A DNA stretch of 55,642 nucleotides from Eggerthellaceae bacterium. GTDB lineage: Bacteria; Actinomycetota; Coriobacteriia; Coriobacteriales; Eggerthellaceae. The notes beneath the pieces were generated by a model. That model searched no databases, was not told the origin of the DNA, and was given only the letters and a program-made list of their open reading frames with translations. The translations under genes and the position numbers were made by a program. The stretch is taken from the NCBI GenBank assembly GCA_022644775.1, contig JALCHN010000007.1, positions 1 through 55,642 on the forward strand. The letters run 5' to 3'. How positions within the stretch are numbered: position 1 is the first letter of the stretch; each line of letters starts with the position of its first letter. Below are positions 33,945 to 42,865 of the stretch, one piece after another.

Positions 33945-36082
33945 TGCCCAACTGCTGCGACGATCCCGTCGACATCCGCACCGACGCTTCGGCCCAGGCG
34001 CCCCTGGGCAAGCCCGACCGCGACCGCAAGACCTTCGCGCTGATCGGCAATCCCAACTGCGGCAAGACCACCCTGTTCAACGAGCTCACCGGCACCAACC
34101 AGCACGTGGGCAACTGGCCGGGCGTCACCGTGGAAAAGAAGATCGGCACCCTGCGCCCCGAATACGGCGACGCCGACATCGTCGACCTTCCCGGCATCTA
34201 CTCGCTCACGAGCTACTCGATCGAAGAGCGCGTTTCGCGCGCCTTCATCATCGACGAGCGCCCGGACGTCGTGATCGACATCGTGGAAGCCACCAACATC
34301 GAGCGCAACCTATTCCTCACCTGCCAGATCGCCGAACTCGGCGTGCCGCTCGTCGTGGCCGTCAACATGATGGACGAGGCCCGCGCCGCCGGCGACGTGA
34401 TCGACACCGCAGAGCTCTCGCGCCGCCTGGGCGTGCCCGTGCTGCCGATCACGGCGGTCACCGGTGAGGGCGTCATCGAGCTCATGCACACGGCCGGCGC
34501 CCACAAGCTCATGGACGCGGTGGAATACGAATCCACGAGCCCCTTCCACGAAGGCGAGGAAGAGCACGGCCACGGCTTCCAGGACATCGAAGACCCCGAA
34601 GAGCACCGGCTCGACCACCACACCGACGAAAAGGGGCGCACCAACGCCCTCATCTCGGCCTACAAGTACCACAACCATTACAAGGGCCCCATGGTCTACC
34701 AGCCCGAAGGCGATGCGCCTCTCACCGAAGAGCAGGAGACCGAAAACGCCAACCGCCGCTACGCCTTCATCAAGGAGGTCGTGGGCGCGTCGGTCAAGCG
34801 CGGCCGCAAGGCCGGCGAGCTCAACCGCTCCGACAAGATCGACCGCGTCGTCACGAACCGCTACCTGGGCATTCCCCTGTTCCTGCTCGTGATGTTCTTC
34901 ATGTTCCACTGCACGTTTTCGGAAGACTTCCTGGGGCTTTCGGCCTTCGGGCTCGATCCCGTCCCCAGCCCGGGCGTGTGGCTGCAAGGGCTCGCCCAGC
35001 AGCTCATGGACGCGATCACCGCGGGGATCGAGCCCCTGTTCGTGCCCGACACCTGGCTCTACGGCCTGGTGATCGACGGCGTCTGTGGCGGCGTGGGCGC
35101 GGTGCTTTCCTTCCTGCCGCAGATCTGCGTGCTCTTCTTCTTCCTCACGCTTCTGGAAGACGTGGGCTACATGTCGCGCGCCGCCTTCATCATGGACCGC
35201 GCGATGCGTCCCTTCGGCATGTCGGGCAAGAGCTTCGTGCCCATGCTCATGGGCTTCGGCTGCAACGTGCCCGCGATGATGGCCTGCCGCACGATGGAAA
35301 GCGAAACCGACCGCAAGATCACGTTGTTCTTGGTGCCCTTCATGTCCTGCGGCGCCCGCGCGACGGTCTTCCTCGTGTTCGCCGGGGCCTTCTTCCCCGA
35401 CAACGCCGACGTCGTGGTCATGGGCCTCTACGTGCTCGGCATCCTGGTGGCCATCCTCACCGGCTGGCTGCTGAAGACCTTCGTGTTCAAGGGCGAGACC
35501 ACGCCGCTGATCATCGAGCTGCCGCGCTACCGCGCCCCGCACATGCGCTCGCTGGGCCTGGCCCTGTGGGGAACCATCAAGGACTACCTGCAGCGCGCCG
35601 GCACGATCATCTTCGTGATGTCGGTGGTCGTGTGGTTCGCGAGCTCCTTCGGCGTGGAAAACGGCGCCTTCGGGATGGTCGACATCCAGAACTCCCTGCT
35701 CGCGATCGCCGGCGGCGCGGTGGCCCCGCTGTTCGCCCCGCTCGGGTTCGGCGTCTGGCCTGCCGCGGTGGCGCTCATCACCGGCTTCGCGGCCAAGGAG
35801 AGCGTCGTGGGCACTCTGGGCGTGCTCGCCAACGGCGTCGCCGACGACACGGGCGCGGGTCTTACGCAGGCGGCGCTTTCGGCGCTCGGCTTCACGACCG
35901 CCGGATCCTTCGCCTTCATGGTGTTCTCGCTCATGTATTTGCCCTGCCTGGCCACGGTGGCCACGCTGCGGCGCGAGAGCAATTCGCGGGCATGGACGGC
36001 TGCGCAGGCCTGCTACGGGTTCGCCGTGGCCTGGGCGGTTGCCTTCATCGCCTACCATGTCGCCCTGGCGGTGGGGATGTAG
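33944..36082 (+). CDS. feoB: second FeoB-family transporter with His-rich cytosolic linker
   Basis: 712 residues. G domain: G1 GNPNCGKTT near residue 35, DLPGIYSLTSY near 81 and NMMDEARAAG near 143. Between the G domain and the first membrane helix (residues about 200-245) is a linker with many His and Glu (FHEGEEEHGHGFQD, DHHTDEKG), a plausible metal-binding site. Membrane gates SGKSFVPMLMGFGCNVPAM and ITGFAAKESVVGTLG are present. It lacks the acidic extracytoplasmic insertion of the first FeoB. The downstream DtxR-family regulator has manganese-type ligands, so Mn(II) rather than, or besides, Fe(II) may be the cargo, as proposed for some FeoB2 proteins. Confidence 0.93.
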   Translation: MPNCCDDPVDIRTDASAQAPLGKPDRDRKTFALIGNPNCGKTTLFNELTGTNQHVGNWPGVTVEKKIGTLRPEYGDADIVDLPGIYSLTSYSIEERVSRAFIIDERPDVVIDIVEATNIERNLFLTCQIAELGVPLVVAVNMMDEARAAGDVIDTAELSRRLGVPVLPITAVTGEGVIELMHTAGAHKLMDAVEYESTSPFHEGEEEHGHGFQDIEDPEEHRLDHHTDEKGRTNALISAYKYHNHYKGPMVYQPEGDAPLTEEQETENANRRYAFIKEVVGASVKRGRKAGELNRSDKIDRVVTNRYLGIPLFLLVMFFMFHCTFSEDFLGLSAFGLDPVPSPGVWLQGLAQQLMDAITAGIEPLFVPDTWLYGLVIDGVCGGVGAVLSFLPQICVLFFFLTLLEDVGYMSRAAFIMDRAMRPFGMSGKSFVPMLMGFGCNVPAMMACRTMESETDRKITLFLVPFMSCGARATVFLVFAGAFFPDNADVVVMGLYVLGILVAILTGWLLKTFVFKGETTPLIIELPRYRAPHMRSLGLALWGTIKDYLQRAGTIIFVMSVVVWFASSFGVENGAFGMVDIQNSLLAIAGGAVAPLFAPLGFGVWPAAVALITGFAAKESVVGTLGVLANGVADDTGAGLTQAALSALGFTTAGSFAFMVFSLMYLPCLATVATLRRESNSRAWTAAQACYGFAVAWAVAFIAYHVALAVGM

Positions 36083-36181
36083 CAACCGCCGCGCCCGCGC
36101 GGGATGCGGGCGCGCAGACAGTTGGGGAAGCCGCGGGCGCGCTCGCGGCAAAGGAAGTGGAAGACCAAGAGAGGAGGGCCG

Positions 36182-36583
36182 ATGGACAAACATCGCGAAG
36201 CTCGCCCCCTGATGTCCGAATCGAACGAGGATTACCTGGAAGCGATCGTCAAGCTCGGCGGGACCGTCGAGCACTCGGTGCGGTCGGTCGACATCGCCGC
36301 CCATATGGGGGTTTCGAAGGCGTCGGTGTCGAAGGCGATGACGAACCTGAAGGCGGCCGGCATGCTCGACCAGCCCTTCTACGGGGCGGTCACGCTCACC
36401 GAAGCGGGCTACGACTACGGCCGGCGGGTGCTCGAGCACCACACGATGCTCTTCGATTTCCTGCATAAGGCCTTGAGGATCGACGAGGAAACGGCCGAAC
36501 GGGAAGCCCACCTGATCGAGCACGACATCAGCGACGAGTCCTACGAAAAGTGGGCGGCGTATGTAGGCGGCCTCAACCTGTAG
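36182..36583 (+). CDS. DtxR-family regulator, manganese-type (MntR-like) ligand set
   Basis: 133 residues, the MntR size class: winged helix (about 15-75; SVRSVDIAAHMGVSKASVSKAM) and a dimerisation/metal domain (HHTMLFDFLHKAL, EREAHLIEHDISDESYEKW). At the metal-selecting position it reads NEDYLEAI, with Asp like MntR Asp8, whereas the other DtxR-family protein here has Met. The later His-Glu-x-x-x-His-type ligands are also seen (EAHLIEHD). ATG 36182 follows GAGAGGAGGG. It lies 99 bases after feoB2 and probably controls it. Confidence 0.87.
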   Translation: MDKHREARPLMSESNEDYLEAIVKLGGTVEHSVRSVDIAAHMGVSKASVSKAMTNLKAAGMLDQPFYGAVTLTEAGYDYGRRVLEHHTMLFDFLHKALRIDEETAEREAHLIEHDISDESYEKWAAYVGGLNL

Positions 36584-36598
36584 CGATATGCTATTATA

Positions 36599-36618
36599 CG
36601 AACAAGTGTTTGTATAAT
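36599..36618 (+). promoter_or_regulatory. LexA (SOS) box and -10 of the ruvCAB promoter
   Basis: CGAACAAGTGTTTG (36599-36612) matches the Gram-positive/actinobacterial LexA consensus CGAAC-N4-GTTYG exactly and directly abuts TATAAT (36613-36618). The surrounding CTATTATAC/GTATAATAG extends the symmetry. DNA-damage induction of ruvC-ruvA-ruvB is predicted. Confidence 0.85.
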
Positions 36619-36638
36619 AGCGAGTGCAAGGGAGCGGC

Positions 36639-37148
36639 ATGCCGCAGCGACGCATCATCATGGGAATCGACCCGGGCCTGGCCAACACGGGCTGGGGCAT
36701 CGTCTCGCAGAACGGGCCGCGCCTATCCTGCCGCGCCTACGGCTGCATTTCCACGCCGGCCGAACACGACCTGTCCCAGCGCCTGCTGAAGATCTTCGAG
36801 CAGATAGACGCCGTGGTAAAGCGGTTCGAGCCTACCTGCCTGGGGATCGAAACGGTCTGGTTCGGCAACAACGTGTCGGCGGCCTTCAAAACGGGCCAGG
36901 CCCGCGGGGCCGCGCTCGTGGCGGCCGCGGCCGGCGGCCTTTCGGTGGGGGAGTTCACGCCCAGCCAGATCAAGATGGCCGTGGTGGGCACGGGCGACGC
37001 GAGCAAGGAACAGGTGCAGTACATGGTCGCGCAGGTACTCGGCCTAGAAACTGTTCCGCACCCCGACCATTCGGCCGACGCCCTTGCCGCCGCTATTTGC
37101 TACGCCACGCACGACAACGTGCTGGCAGGAAGCGGGGTGCCCGCATGA
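36639..37148 (+). CDS. ruvC: Holliday junction resolvase RuvC
   Basis: Cuts Holliday junctions together with RuvAB. Catalytic acids are visible: Asp in IMGIDPGLANTGWG, Glu in LGIETVWFG and the Asp pair in HPDHSADALAAA. 169 residues, normal. ATG 36639 follows AAGGGAG. First gene after the SOS box; ATGA overlap with ruvA. Confidence 0.95.
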   Translation: MPQRRIIMGIDPGLANTGWGIVSQNGPRLSCRAYGCISTPAEHDLSQRLLKIFEQIDAVVKRFEPTCLGIETVWFGNNVSAAFKTGQARGAALVAAAAGGLSVGEFTPSQIKMAVVGTGDASKEQVQYMVAQVLGLETVPHPDHSADALAAAICYATHDNVLAGSGVPA

Positions 37149-37729
37149 TCGCATTCCTCAAGGGCCGGCTGGCGGCGAAGACCGAAAGCTCGGTCGTGAT
37201 CGACGTGGGCGGCGTGGGCTACGCGGTGGGCATGTCGGCCCATTCGCTTTCTAGCATGCCGGCGGTGGGCGAGCCCGTGCAGGTCTACACCTACCTGCTC
37301 GTGCGCGAAGACGCGCTCACCCTCTACGGCTTCGCCAACATGGCCGAAAAGGCCCTGTTCGAGCGGCTCATCAGCGTGTCGGGCGTGGGGCCCAAGGTGG
37401 CCCTTGCGGCGCTTTCCTCCTACACGACCGAAGCGCTTTCCAATGCTATCATTGCCAGCGATACCACCGCGGTGTCGCGCATTCCCGGCATCGGCAAGAA
37501 AACGGCCCAGCGCATCATCCTCGAACTGCAGGGCACGCTCGAATCGGCCTCCCAGCAGCAGGACGACCTGTTCGCGGCCGGCAACGCCCAAGCCGTGAAG
37601 GCCGCGACCGAAGACCTGCTGGCCATGGGCTTCTCGTCGGCCGAAGCCGAAGTCGCCCTCAAGGGGGCCGCCGCGGGAGCCGACGAAGCGGCGCTGTTGC
37701 AATACGCTCTCAAACGATTGGGGAAGTAA
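37145..37729 (+). CDS. ruvA: Holliday junction helicase subunit RuvA
   Basis: Binds four-way junctions and recruits RuvB. N-terminal OB domain (MIAFLKGRLAAK, VVIDVGGVGYAVG), then two helix-hairpin-helix motifs (ISVSGVGPKVALAALS, RIPGIGKKTAQRIILEL) and the C-terminal RuvB-binding domain (EDLLAMGFSSAEAEVAL). 194 residues. Stop is immediately followed by the ruvB GTG. Confidence 0.95.
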   Translation: MIAFLKGRLAAKTESSVVIDVGGVGYAVGMSAHSLSSMPAVGEPVQVYTYLLVREDALTLYGFANMAEKALFERLISVSGVGPKVALAALSSYTTEALSNAIIASDTTAVSRIPGIGKKTAQRIILELQGTLESASQQQDDLFAAGNAQAVKAATEDLLAMGFSSAEAEVALKGAAAGADEAALLQYALKRLGK

Positions 37730-38824
37730 GTGTCCGAAGGCGTGCATATCGAAGGAATGATCTTCGACGCGTCCCAGCCCGACGCCGGGCGCGAAGGCGA
37801 CGCGCGGCCGTCCGACCCTGCCTCGCGCATGGCCTCGGTCGAGCTCACCGAAGACGACCTTGCGCTCGACCGCAGCCTGCGGCCCAAGTACCTCAACGAC
37901 TATCTGGGCCAGACCAAGATCAAGGACAGCCTGCGCATCCTGATCGAAGCGGCCCGCCAGCGCGACGACGTCGTCGACCATATCCTGTTTTCGGGCCCTC
38001 CGGGCCTGGGCAAGACGACCCTTGCCACCGTGGTGGCCAACGAAATGGGCGCCAAGATCAAAACCACGAGCGGTCCGGCCATCGCTCGCACGGGCGATTT
38101 GGCGGCTATTCTCACCAACTTGGAAGACGGCGACGTCCTCTTTATCGACGAGATCCACCGCCTGAACCGCAGCGTCGAAGAGGTGCTCTATCCCGCCTTG
38201 GAAGACTATGCGCTCGATATCGTGGTGGGGAAGGGCCCGGCGGCCCGTTCGATCCGTCTCGAGCTGCCCCGATTCACCCTCATCGGCGCGACGACGCGCA
38301 CGGGCCTGCTCACGGGGCCCCTGCGCGACCGTTTCGGCGTGCTCTTTCGCTTGAACTACTACACGCCCGAAGAACTGGCCGACATCGTCATCCGGTCGGC
38401 GCAGATCCTCGACGTGGCGATCGACCGCGAGGGAGCGCTCGAAATCGCCCGCCGCAGCCGCGGCACGCCGCGCCTGGCCAACCGCCTGCTCAAGCGCGTG
38501 CGCGACTGGGCCCAGGTCGAGGGCAACGGCTTCATCGACGAAGACATCGCCGCGCAGGCTTTGAGCTTCTTCGAGGTCGACTCGCTGGGGCTCGACGCGA
38601 TCGACAACCGCATTCTGGAATTGCTCTGCGACCAGTTCGGCGGTCGGCCGGTGGGCTTGTCCACGCTGGCGTCGGCGCTTTCGGAAGACCCCGATTCGCT
38701 CGAGGACGTCTACGAGCCCTACCTTATGCAGCAGGGGCTCATCGTCCGCACGCCGAAGGGCCGCCAGGCCACCGCGCGCGCCTACTACCACCTGGGCATG
38801 CAGGCGCCGGAAGATTTGGCATAG
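37730..38824 (+). CDS. ruvB: Holliday junction branch-migration ATPase RuvB
   Basis: AAA+ motor that drives branch migration. Walker [10 protein letters not shown] near residue 89, Walker [10 protein letters not shown] near 140, sensor [18 protein letters not shown] near 186 and the C-terminal winged helix ([14 protein letters not shown]). 364 residues. GTG 37730 abuts the ruvA stop with GGGGAAG in the ruvA end as binding site; about 40 residues precede the [12 protein letters not shown] start of the conserved core, slightly long. Confidence 0.96.
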   Translation: MSEGVHIEGMIFDASQPDAGREGDARPSDPASRMASVELTEDDLALDRSLRPKYLNDYLGQTKIKDSLRILIEAARQRDDVVDHILFSGPPGLGKTTLATVVANEMGAKIKTTSGPAIARTGDLAAILTNLEDGDVLFIDEIHRLNRSVEEVLYPALEDYALDIVVGKGPAARSIRLELPRFTLIGATTRTGLLTGPLRDRFGVLFRLNYYTPEELADIVIRSAQILDVAIDREGALEIARRSRGTPRLANRLLKRVRDWAQVEGNGFIDEDIAAQALSFFEVDSLGLDAIDNRILELLCDQFGGRPVGLSTLASALSEDPDSLEDVYEPYLMQQGLIVRTPKGRQATARAYYHLGMQAPEDLA

Positions 38825-38842
38825 AGCGAAACGCAATGCGCG

Positions 38843-38883
38843 AACGAACCCCCTGAGGCAAGCGATCGCTCAGGGGGTTCGTT
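38843..38883. terminator. terminator after ruvB
   Basis: AACGAACCCCCTGAG (38843-38857) pairs perfectly with CTCAGGGGGTTCGTT (38869-38883). The T run is weak, but the 15-bp stem is strong; the convergent LysR gene ends 180 bases further on. Confidence 0.75.
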
Positions 38884-38934
38884 GTCGTGTGCGCCTTTCG
38901 CGCGCGTGCTTCCGGCCCCAGGTGCCAGCGACGG

Positions 38935-38998
38935 TTAACGCGCCTTTCGCGGTGACTTGTCTTCGTTTCAGCGAAAACCCTCGAGAAAGGCGCGTTAA
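38935..38998. repeat. family B palindromic repeat
   Basis: TTAACGCGCCTTTC (38935-38948) and GAAAGGCGCGTTAA (38985-38998), 14-bp perfect arms around 36 bases. Related copies at 50058-50119 and 53161-53222 share the arms but not the centre. Confidence 0.82.
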
Positions 38999-39066
38999 TC
39001 CCGGGCATGCGCAGCGGGCCGCTACTCGGGAAGGGCCTGCGGGGCGCCAACCGGGTCGGCCGCGCG

Positions 39067-39990
39067 CTACCCGATTCGCCTCTCGCCCGTTCCGGCCTTG
39101 CGGGCCTCCGCTGCGCCGCGCACGATTTGCGCGAAGGCCTTCTGCGCCTGCGATTGGTAGCGACCGGGCATCTCGACCAGGTAGAGATTGCGCCAATAGC
39201 CCCCGCCCGACGCCGAAAAGCAGATGAGCCGGTCCTCTTCGCCCGACCCGCTCACCATGCTGCGTGACAGCACGCCCACGCCCAGTCCCTCGGCGATGCA
39301 GGCGCGCATGGTTTCGGCGTCGTCGATCTGCGCGACCACGTGCATCGCATCGAACCCGCGTCCCATCGCCTCGAGCAGGCGGCCGGCCTGGGTCTGCGTG
39401 CCCGATGTGGTGCTGCGCACGAGGAAGGGCTCGTCGAGCAGGGCCCGCGCGCTCGCGCCCGATCGCGCGAGGGCCCGGTAGCGCGGCGTGTTGGGAGCGG
39501 CCACCACGAGCTCGTCGGAGGCGAAGGGCGTGAAGGTGCAGGGACTCTGCGGGTCTTCGGCCCCCGTGAGCCCTAGGTCGACCTCGCCGGATTCCACCTG
39601 CGCGATCACGCTCATGCTGTCGCGCTCTTCGACGCGCACGCGCATATCGGGCTGGGCGCGGCGGTAGGTGGCGAGCAGGGTGGGCAAGTGCGCGCGCGAC
39701 GGTGCCGACGACGCCCCGATCACGAGCCGGCGCGCGCCCTTCGAAGCGATGGCGAGCGCCTTGTCGCGGGATGCGAGCATGACAAGCGCCTGCTCGTAGA
39801 GGGCGCGGCCTTCGGCGGTGAGGGCGAAACGCTTGGCGTTGCGCACCACGAGTGCGGTGTCGAGCTCGCGTTCGAGCGCCGCGATGTGCGCGCTCACCGT
39901 GGGCTGGGAAACATGCAGTGACTGGGCGGCGAGCGAAAAGCTCTCGCATTCAGAAACTCGGACAAAAGACTCAATCTGGCGCAATTCCAT
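39067..39990 (-). CDS. LysR-family transcriptional regulator
   Basis: 307 residues: N-terminal winged helix (MELRQIESFVRVSECESFSLAAQSLHVSQPTVS) and a periplasmic-binding-like effector domain starting near residue 90 (RLVIGASSAPSRAHLPTLLA). It resembles the CysB/CbbR-like LysR subgroup in general shape only. It is divergent from the YdjY/YnjBCD-like cluster with 241 bases between, so it is the likely regulator of that cluster. Inducer unknown. Confidence 0.9.
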   Translation of the reverse strand: MELRQIESFVRVSECESFSLAAQSLHVSQPTVSAHIAALERELDTALVVRNAKRFALTAEGRALYEQALVMLASRDKALAIASKGARRLVIGASSAPSRAHLPTLLATYRRAQPDMRVRVEERDSMSVIAQVESGEVDLGLTGAEDPQSPCTFTPFASDELVVAAPNTPRYRALARSGASARALLDEPFLVRSTTSGTQTQAGRLLEAMGRGFDAMHVVAQIDDAETMRACIAEGLGVGVLSRSMVSGSGEEDRLICFSASGGGYWRNLYLVEMPGRYQSQAQKAFAQIVRGAAEARKAGTGERRIG

Positions 39991-40008
39991 GCTTATCCCT
40001 GCCTTCCA

Positions 40009-40026
40009 GATGGGGGAGTCCCCATC
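40009..40026. promoter_or_regulatory. inverted repeat in the LysR / ydj-ynj divergent promoter region
   Basis: GATGGGG-GAGT-CCCCATC lies just upstream of the LysR start. Further into the same spacer are TGATA (40054) and TATCA (40073) half-sites and a -10-like CTATAGT near 40110 for the plus-strand cluster. Placement fits autoregulation by the LysR protein. Confidence 0.5.
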
Positions 40027-40231
40027 CCTTTGAACAGGAAGTATAACGAAATCTGATAGATGGGCAAAACCGTATCAAGAAATGCTATTCGGTCGGTGCC
40101 ACTTTCACGACTATAGTAAGGAACCGGAACTATGCGTGCCGCCCTTCTGCATGCGGCGCGTGGCCCGTGAAGGTGATTCTGCCGCCGCCTAATTCACGCT
40201 CGCATTCGCATTCTTTGAAGGGGAAACAACT

Positions 40232-40975
40232 ATGGACTCTCGCACTCTGTCTGCACTCGGCACCGACCTTACCCGCCGCCGCTTCCTGGCCGGCCTGGGC
40301 GTGGCGGGCCTCGCCGTGGCCCTCGCGCCGCTTGCCGCCTGCTCGTCGGGCTCGAGCTCGTCGAACTCTTCCAGCTCCGCTACCCAGTCTGCCGTCACCG
40401 GCACGGCCGACCCGACCGAAGACAACCCGATCGTCACCGATGCCGACGCCGGAGAGGTGCGCTACCTGGCCGAGGTCAACGCGGTTTACTTCACCCAGGG
40501 CACGCGCCACGGCGTTGTCTACCAGGGTGGCTCGAACGGCGAGAAGGCCATCCTGCGCGGTTTGGGCGACGAAAAGGAGTTCTACCAGGCTCTCGTTGAT
40601 GCCGGCTTCACCCCGGGCAACAACCTCACGGCCGAGGACATGAAGGCCGCGGCCGGCCAGGGCAAGAGCGTCGACGGCGACAAGCTCGACGTGACCGTCA
40701 AGTGGGACGGCCAGGACGAAATCCCCTTCGTGAACATCGTCAGCTGCACCGCCGGCGACTACACGCCCGACTTCCGCTTCGGCGGCAACTTGGAAAGCGC
40801 CCAGAAGAACAACACGGGCTGCGTCCTCTGCCTCGACAGCTGCGCCACCGGCATCGTGAGCGACGCCCACTGGCCCACTGGCACCACCCAGACCGGCACC
40901 GCGATGTTCACGGGCCGCGAAGACGTCCTTCCCGCCGACGGCACCCGCGTCGTCGTGACCTTCAAGCGCGCGTAG
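40232..40975 (+). CDS. YdjY-like Tat-exported lipoprotein
   Basis: 247 residues. The twin-arginine leader LTRRRFLAGLGVAGLAVAL ends in a lipobox (LAACSS), so it is probably exported folded via Tat and anchored as a lipoprotein. A Ser-rich linker follows. The mature part holds a YdjY-type domain (EVNAVYFTQGTRHGVVYQGG, AILRGLGDEKEFYQALVDAG) and two late cysteine pairs (NIVSCTAG, CVLCLDSC), suggesting a metal or redox site. First gene of the cluster, as YdjY sits with YdjX and YdjZ in E. coli. Function unknown. Confidence 0.75.
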   Translation: MDSRTLSALGTDLTRRRFLAGLGVAGLAVALAPLAACSSGSSSSNSSSSATQSAVTGTADPTEDNPIVTDADAGEVRYLAEVNAVYFTQGTRHGVVYQGGSNGEKAILRGLGDEKEFYQALVDAGFTPGNNLTAEDMKAAAGQGKSVDGDKLDVTVKWDGQDEIPFVNIVSCTAGDYTPDFRFGGNLESAQKNNTGCVLCLDSCATGIVSDAHWPTGTTQTGTAMFTGREDVLPADGTRVVVTFKRA

Positions 40976-40986
40976 GGGGGGCGCAC

Positions 40987-42177
40987 ATGGCCAATACCGT
41001 TATGAAAAACGTCTCCTACATCTACAACGCCTTCCTGTGGGCGCTCGCCATCGGATACATGTGCTACGGCATGTGGAGCCTGCAGATGGCCTTCAACACG
41101 GGCTACATCTTCTACGGCTCGTTCGTCCTGCTGGCGGTTGTCTCCTGCGTGCGCGGCCGCAAGGAGGAATACGGCATCGGCATCGTCGGCACCGCGGCGA
41201 GCCTGGCGGCGGTCGTGCTTATGGGCCTGCTCTTCTTCGGCCCCAGCAAGTCGCTGCTCACGGCTCCTGCCGCCTTCGTGCGCGAGGGCATTCACATGAA
41301 CACCCTGCCGCTCGGGACCGTGCAGGCCATGCTCGCGGTGCTCATCGTCGCCGGCTTCGTGGCCGTCGCGATCGAGGCGGTGCGCCATCCGCGTCCCGTC
41401 GAGGTGGAAACCGACCCCGACGCCGCTCGTCTGAAGAAGACCGAGAAAATCACCCGTTGGGCGACCTTCGCCGTCCTCGCCGTGCTGATCATCGTGGTCT
41501 CCTGCGTGCCGTCGGTCCACGCCGAAATGACCCGCATCTTCTCGCTGCTCTCTTCGGGCAACGTGGGCACCGTGGCCGATCTCATCCGTTCCTACGGCGC
41601 CGCCGCTGCGGTCGTGTCCTTCCTGCTCATGATCCTGCAGAGCCTGGCCGCTCCTATCCCCGCCTTCCTGATCACCTTCGCCAACGCCGGCGTGTTCGGC
41701 TGGTGGCAGGGCGCCATCCTGTCGTGGGCGAGCGCCATGGCGGGCGCCGCGATCTGCTTCTGGATCGCCCGTGCCCTGGGTCGCGACGCGGTGGCCCATT
41801 TCGTTTCGAACACGGCGCTCGAAAGCGTCGACCGCTTCTTCGACCGCTACGGCAAGAACGCGATCCTCATCTGCCGCCTGCTGCCCTTCATGTCGTTCGA
41901 CTACGTGAGCTACGCGGCAGGCCTCACCGGCATGGGCTTCGCCGACTTCATGGTGGCCACCGGCATCGGTCAGCTGCCCGCCACGATCGTCTACTCCTAC
42001 GTGGGCGGCATGCTCACCGGCAGCACCAAGACCGTGGTCATGGGCCTGCTCATCGCCTTCGCCCTGTTCGCCCTTATCGTGCTCGTTCGCCAGGTCTTCA
42101 AGAACCGTCACGCCGACCTGATGGAAGACGACGGCACGGAGGGGTCCCATGTCGAAACAGCCGCGCAAGGACAGTAG
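40987..42177 (+). CDS. TVP38/TMEM64 (YdjX/YdjZ-like) membrane protein with N-terminal extension
   Basis: 396 residues. The C-terminal 230 form a TVP38/TMEM64 domain of the DedA superfamily: APIPAFLITFANAGVFGWWQGAIL, ARALGRDAVAHFVS, FDRYGKNAILICRLLPFMSFDYVSYAAGLTGM. The N-terminal 150 add four more membrane segments, roughly residues 12-30, 40-55, 65-85 and 115-135. DedA-superfamily proteins move lipids or lipid-linked molecules across membranes in several cases; here the substrate is unknown. It overlaps the next gene by 29 bases. Confidence 0.85.
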   Translation: MANTVMKNVSYIYNAFLWALAIGYMCYGMWSLQMAFNTGYIFYGSFVLLAVVSCVRGRKEEYGIGIVGTAASLAAVVLMGLLFFGPSKSLLTAPAAFVREGIHMNTLPLGTVQAMLAVLIVAGFVAVAIEAVRHPRPVEVETDPDAARLKKTEKITRWATFAVLAVLIIVVSCVPSVHAEMTRIFSLLSSGNVGTVADLIRSYGAAAAVVSFLLMILQSLAAPIPAFLITFANAGVFGWWQGAILSWASAMAGAAICFWIARALGRDAVAHFVSNTALESVDRFFDRYGKNAILICRLLPFMSFDYVSYAAGLTGMGFADFMVATGIGQLPATIVYSYVGGMLTGSTKTVVMGLLIAFALFALIVLVRQVFKNRHADLMEDDGTEGSHVETAAQGQ

Positions 42178-42865
42178 CGACGCGGCGGCCACGCGCGTGC
42201 CCGCTTGGACGCGCGTGGCCGCCTTCGTGGCGCTCATCGCTCTGCTTGCGGTGCTGAACGCCCATTTCGGCTGGTCGGACAACATAATGGGGACCGACGC
42301 CGTGGAGCGCATGCAGACCGCGCTCGCCACCCATCCGGTGGAGGCGGCGGCCACCTACGTGGTGCTTTCGGTCGTGGGCTGCGTGGTGCTCGCCCTGCCG
42401 GGCATCGCGTTCGCCGTCGTGGCGGGCGTGGTGTTCGGCCCCTGGCTGGGCACGCTTCTGTGCTGGCTCGCGATGACGATCGGCGCCTGCCTGTCGTTTC
42501 TGGTGGGGCGCTACTTCCTGAAGGACGCGATCGGCCCGCGCCTGGCGCGCAATCCCACGCTCAACCGCTTCCTCTTCGAAGGGGCGCACAAAAGCGACGT
42601 CTACCTGCTCGCGGTCACGCGGCTCGTGCCGGTCTTTCCCTACAACGTGCAGAACTTCGCTTACGGGATCACCGACATCGGGTTCGCGCCCTACGCGCTC
42701 TATTCGGGGCTCTTCATCTTCCCCGGTACCGCCATGTACACGCTGGCGGCCGCCGGCTTCACGGCCGGCGAAGACGCCGTGGCCTGCTTTATCGCGGCGG
42801 CGGTCCTGCTCGCCGTCTCGCTGGCGGTCGCAGCCGCACTCAAACGGAAGGCTCATCTGGAATGA
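42149..42865 (+). CDS. TVP38/TMEM64 (YdjZ-like) membrane protein
   Basis: 238 residues, one TVP38/TMEM64 domain: VVLALPGIAFAVVAGVVFGPWLGTLLCWLAM, FLVGRYFLKDAIGPRLA, AVTRLVPVFPYNVQNFAYGITDIGF. This is the short, canonical partner of the preceding gene, so the cluster has two DedA-superfamily proteins, as in ydjX plus ydjZ. Stop overlaps the next start (ATGA). Confidence 0.87.
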   Translation: MSKQPRKDSSDAAATRVPAWTRVAAFVALIALLAVLNAHFGWSDNIMGTDAVERMQTALATHPVEAAATYVVLSVVGCVVLALPGIAFAVVAGVVFGPWLGTLLCWLAMTIGACLSFLVGRYFLKDAIGPRLARNPTLNRFLFEGAHKSDVYLLAVTRLVPVFPYNVQNFAYGITDIGFAPYALYSGLFIFPGTAMYTLAAAGFTAGEDAVACFIAAAVLLAVSLAVAAALKRKAHLE

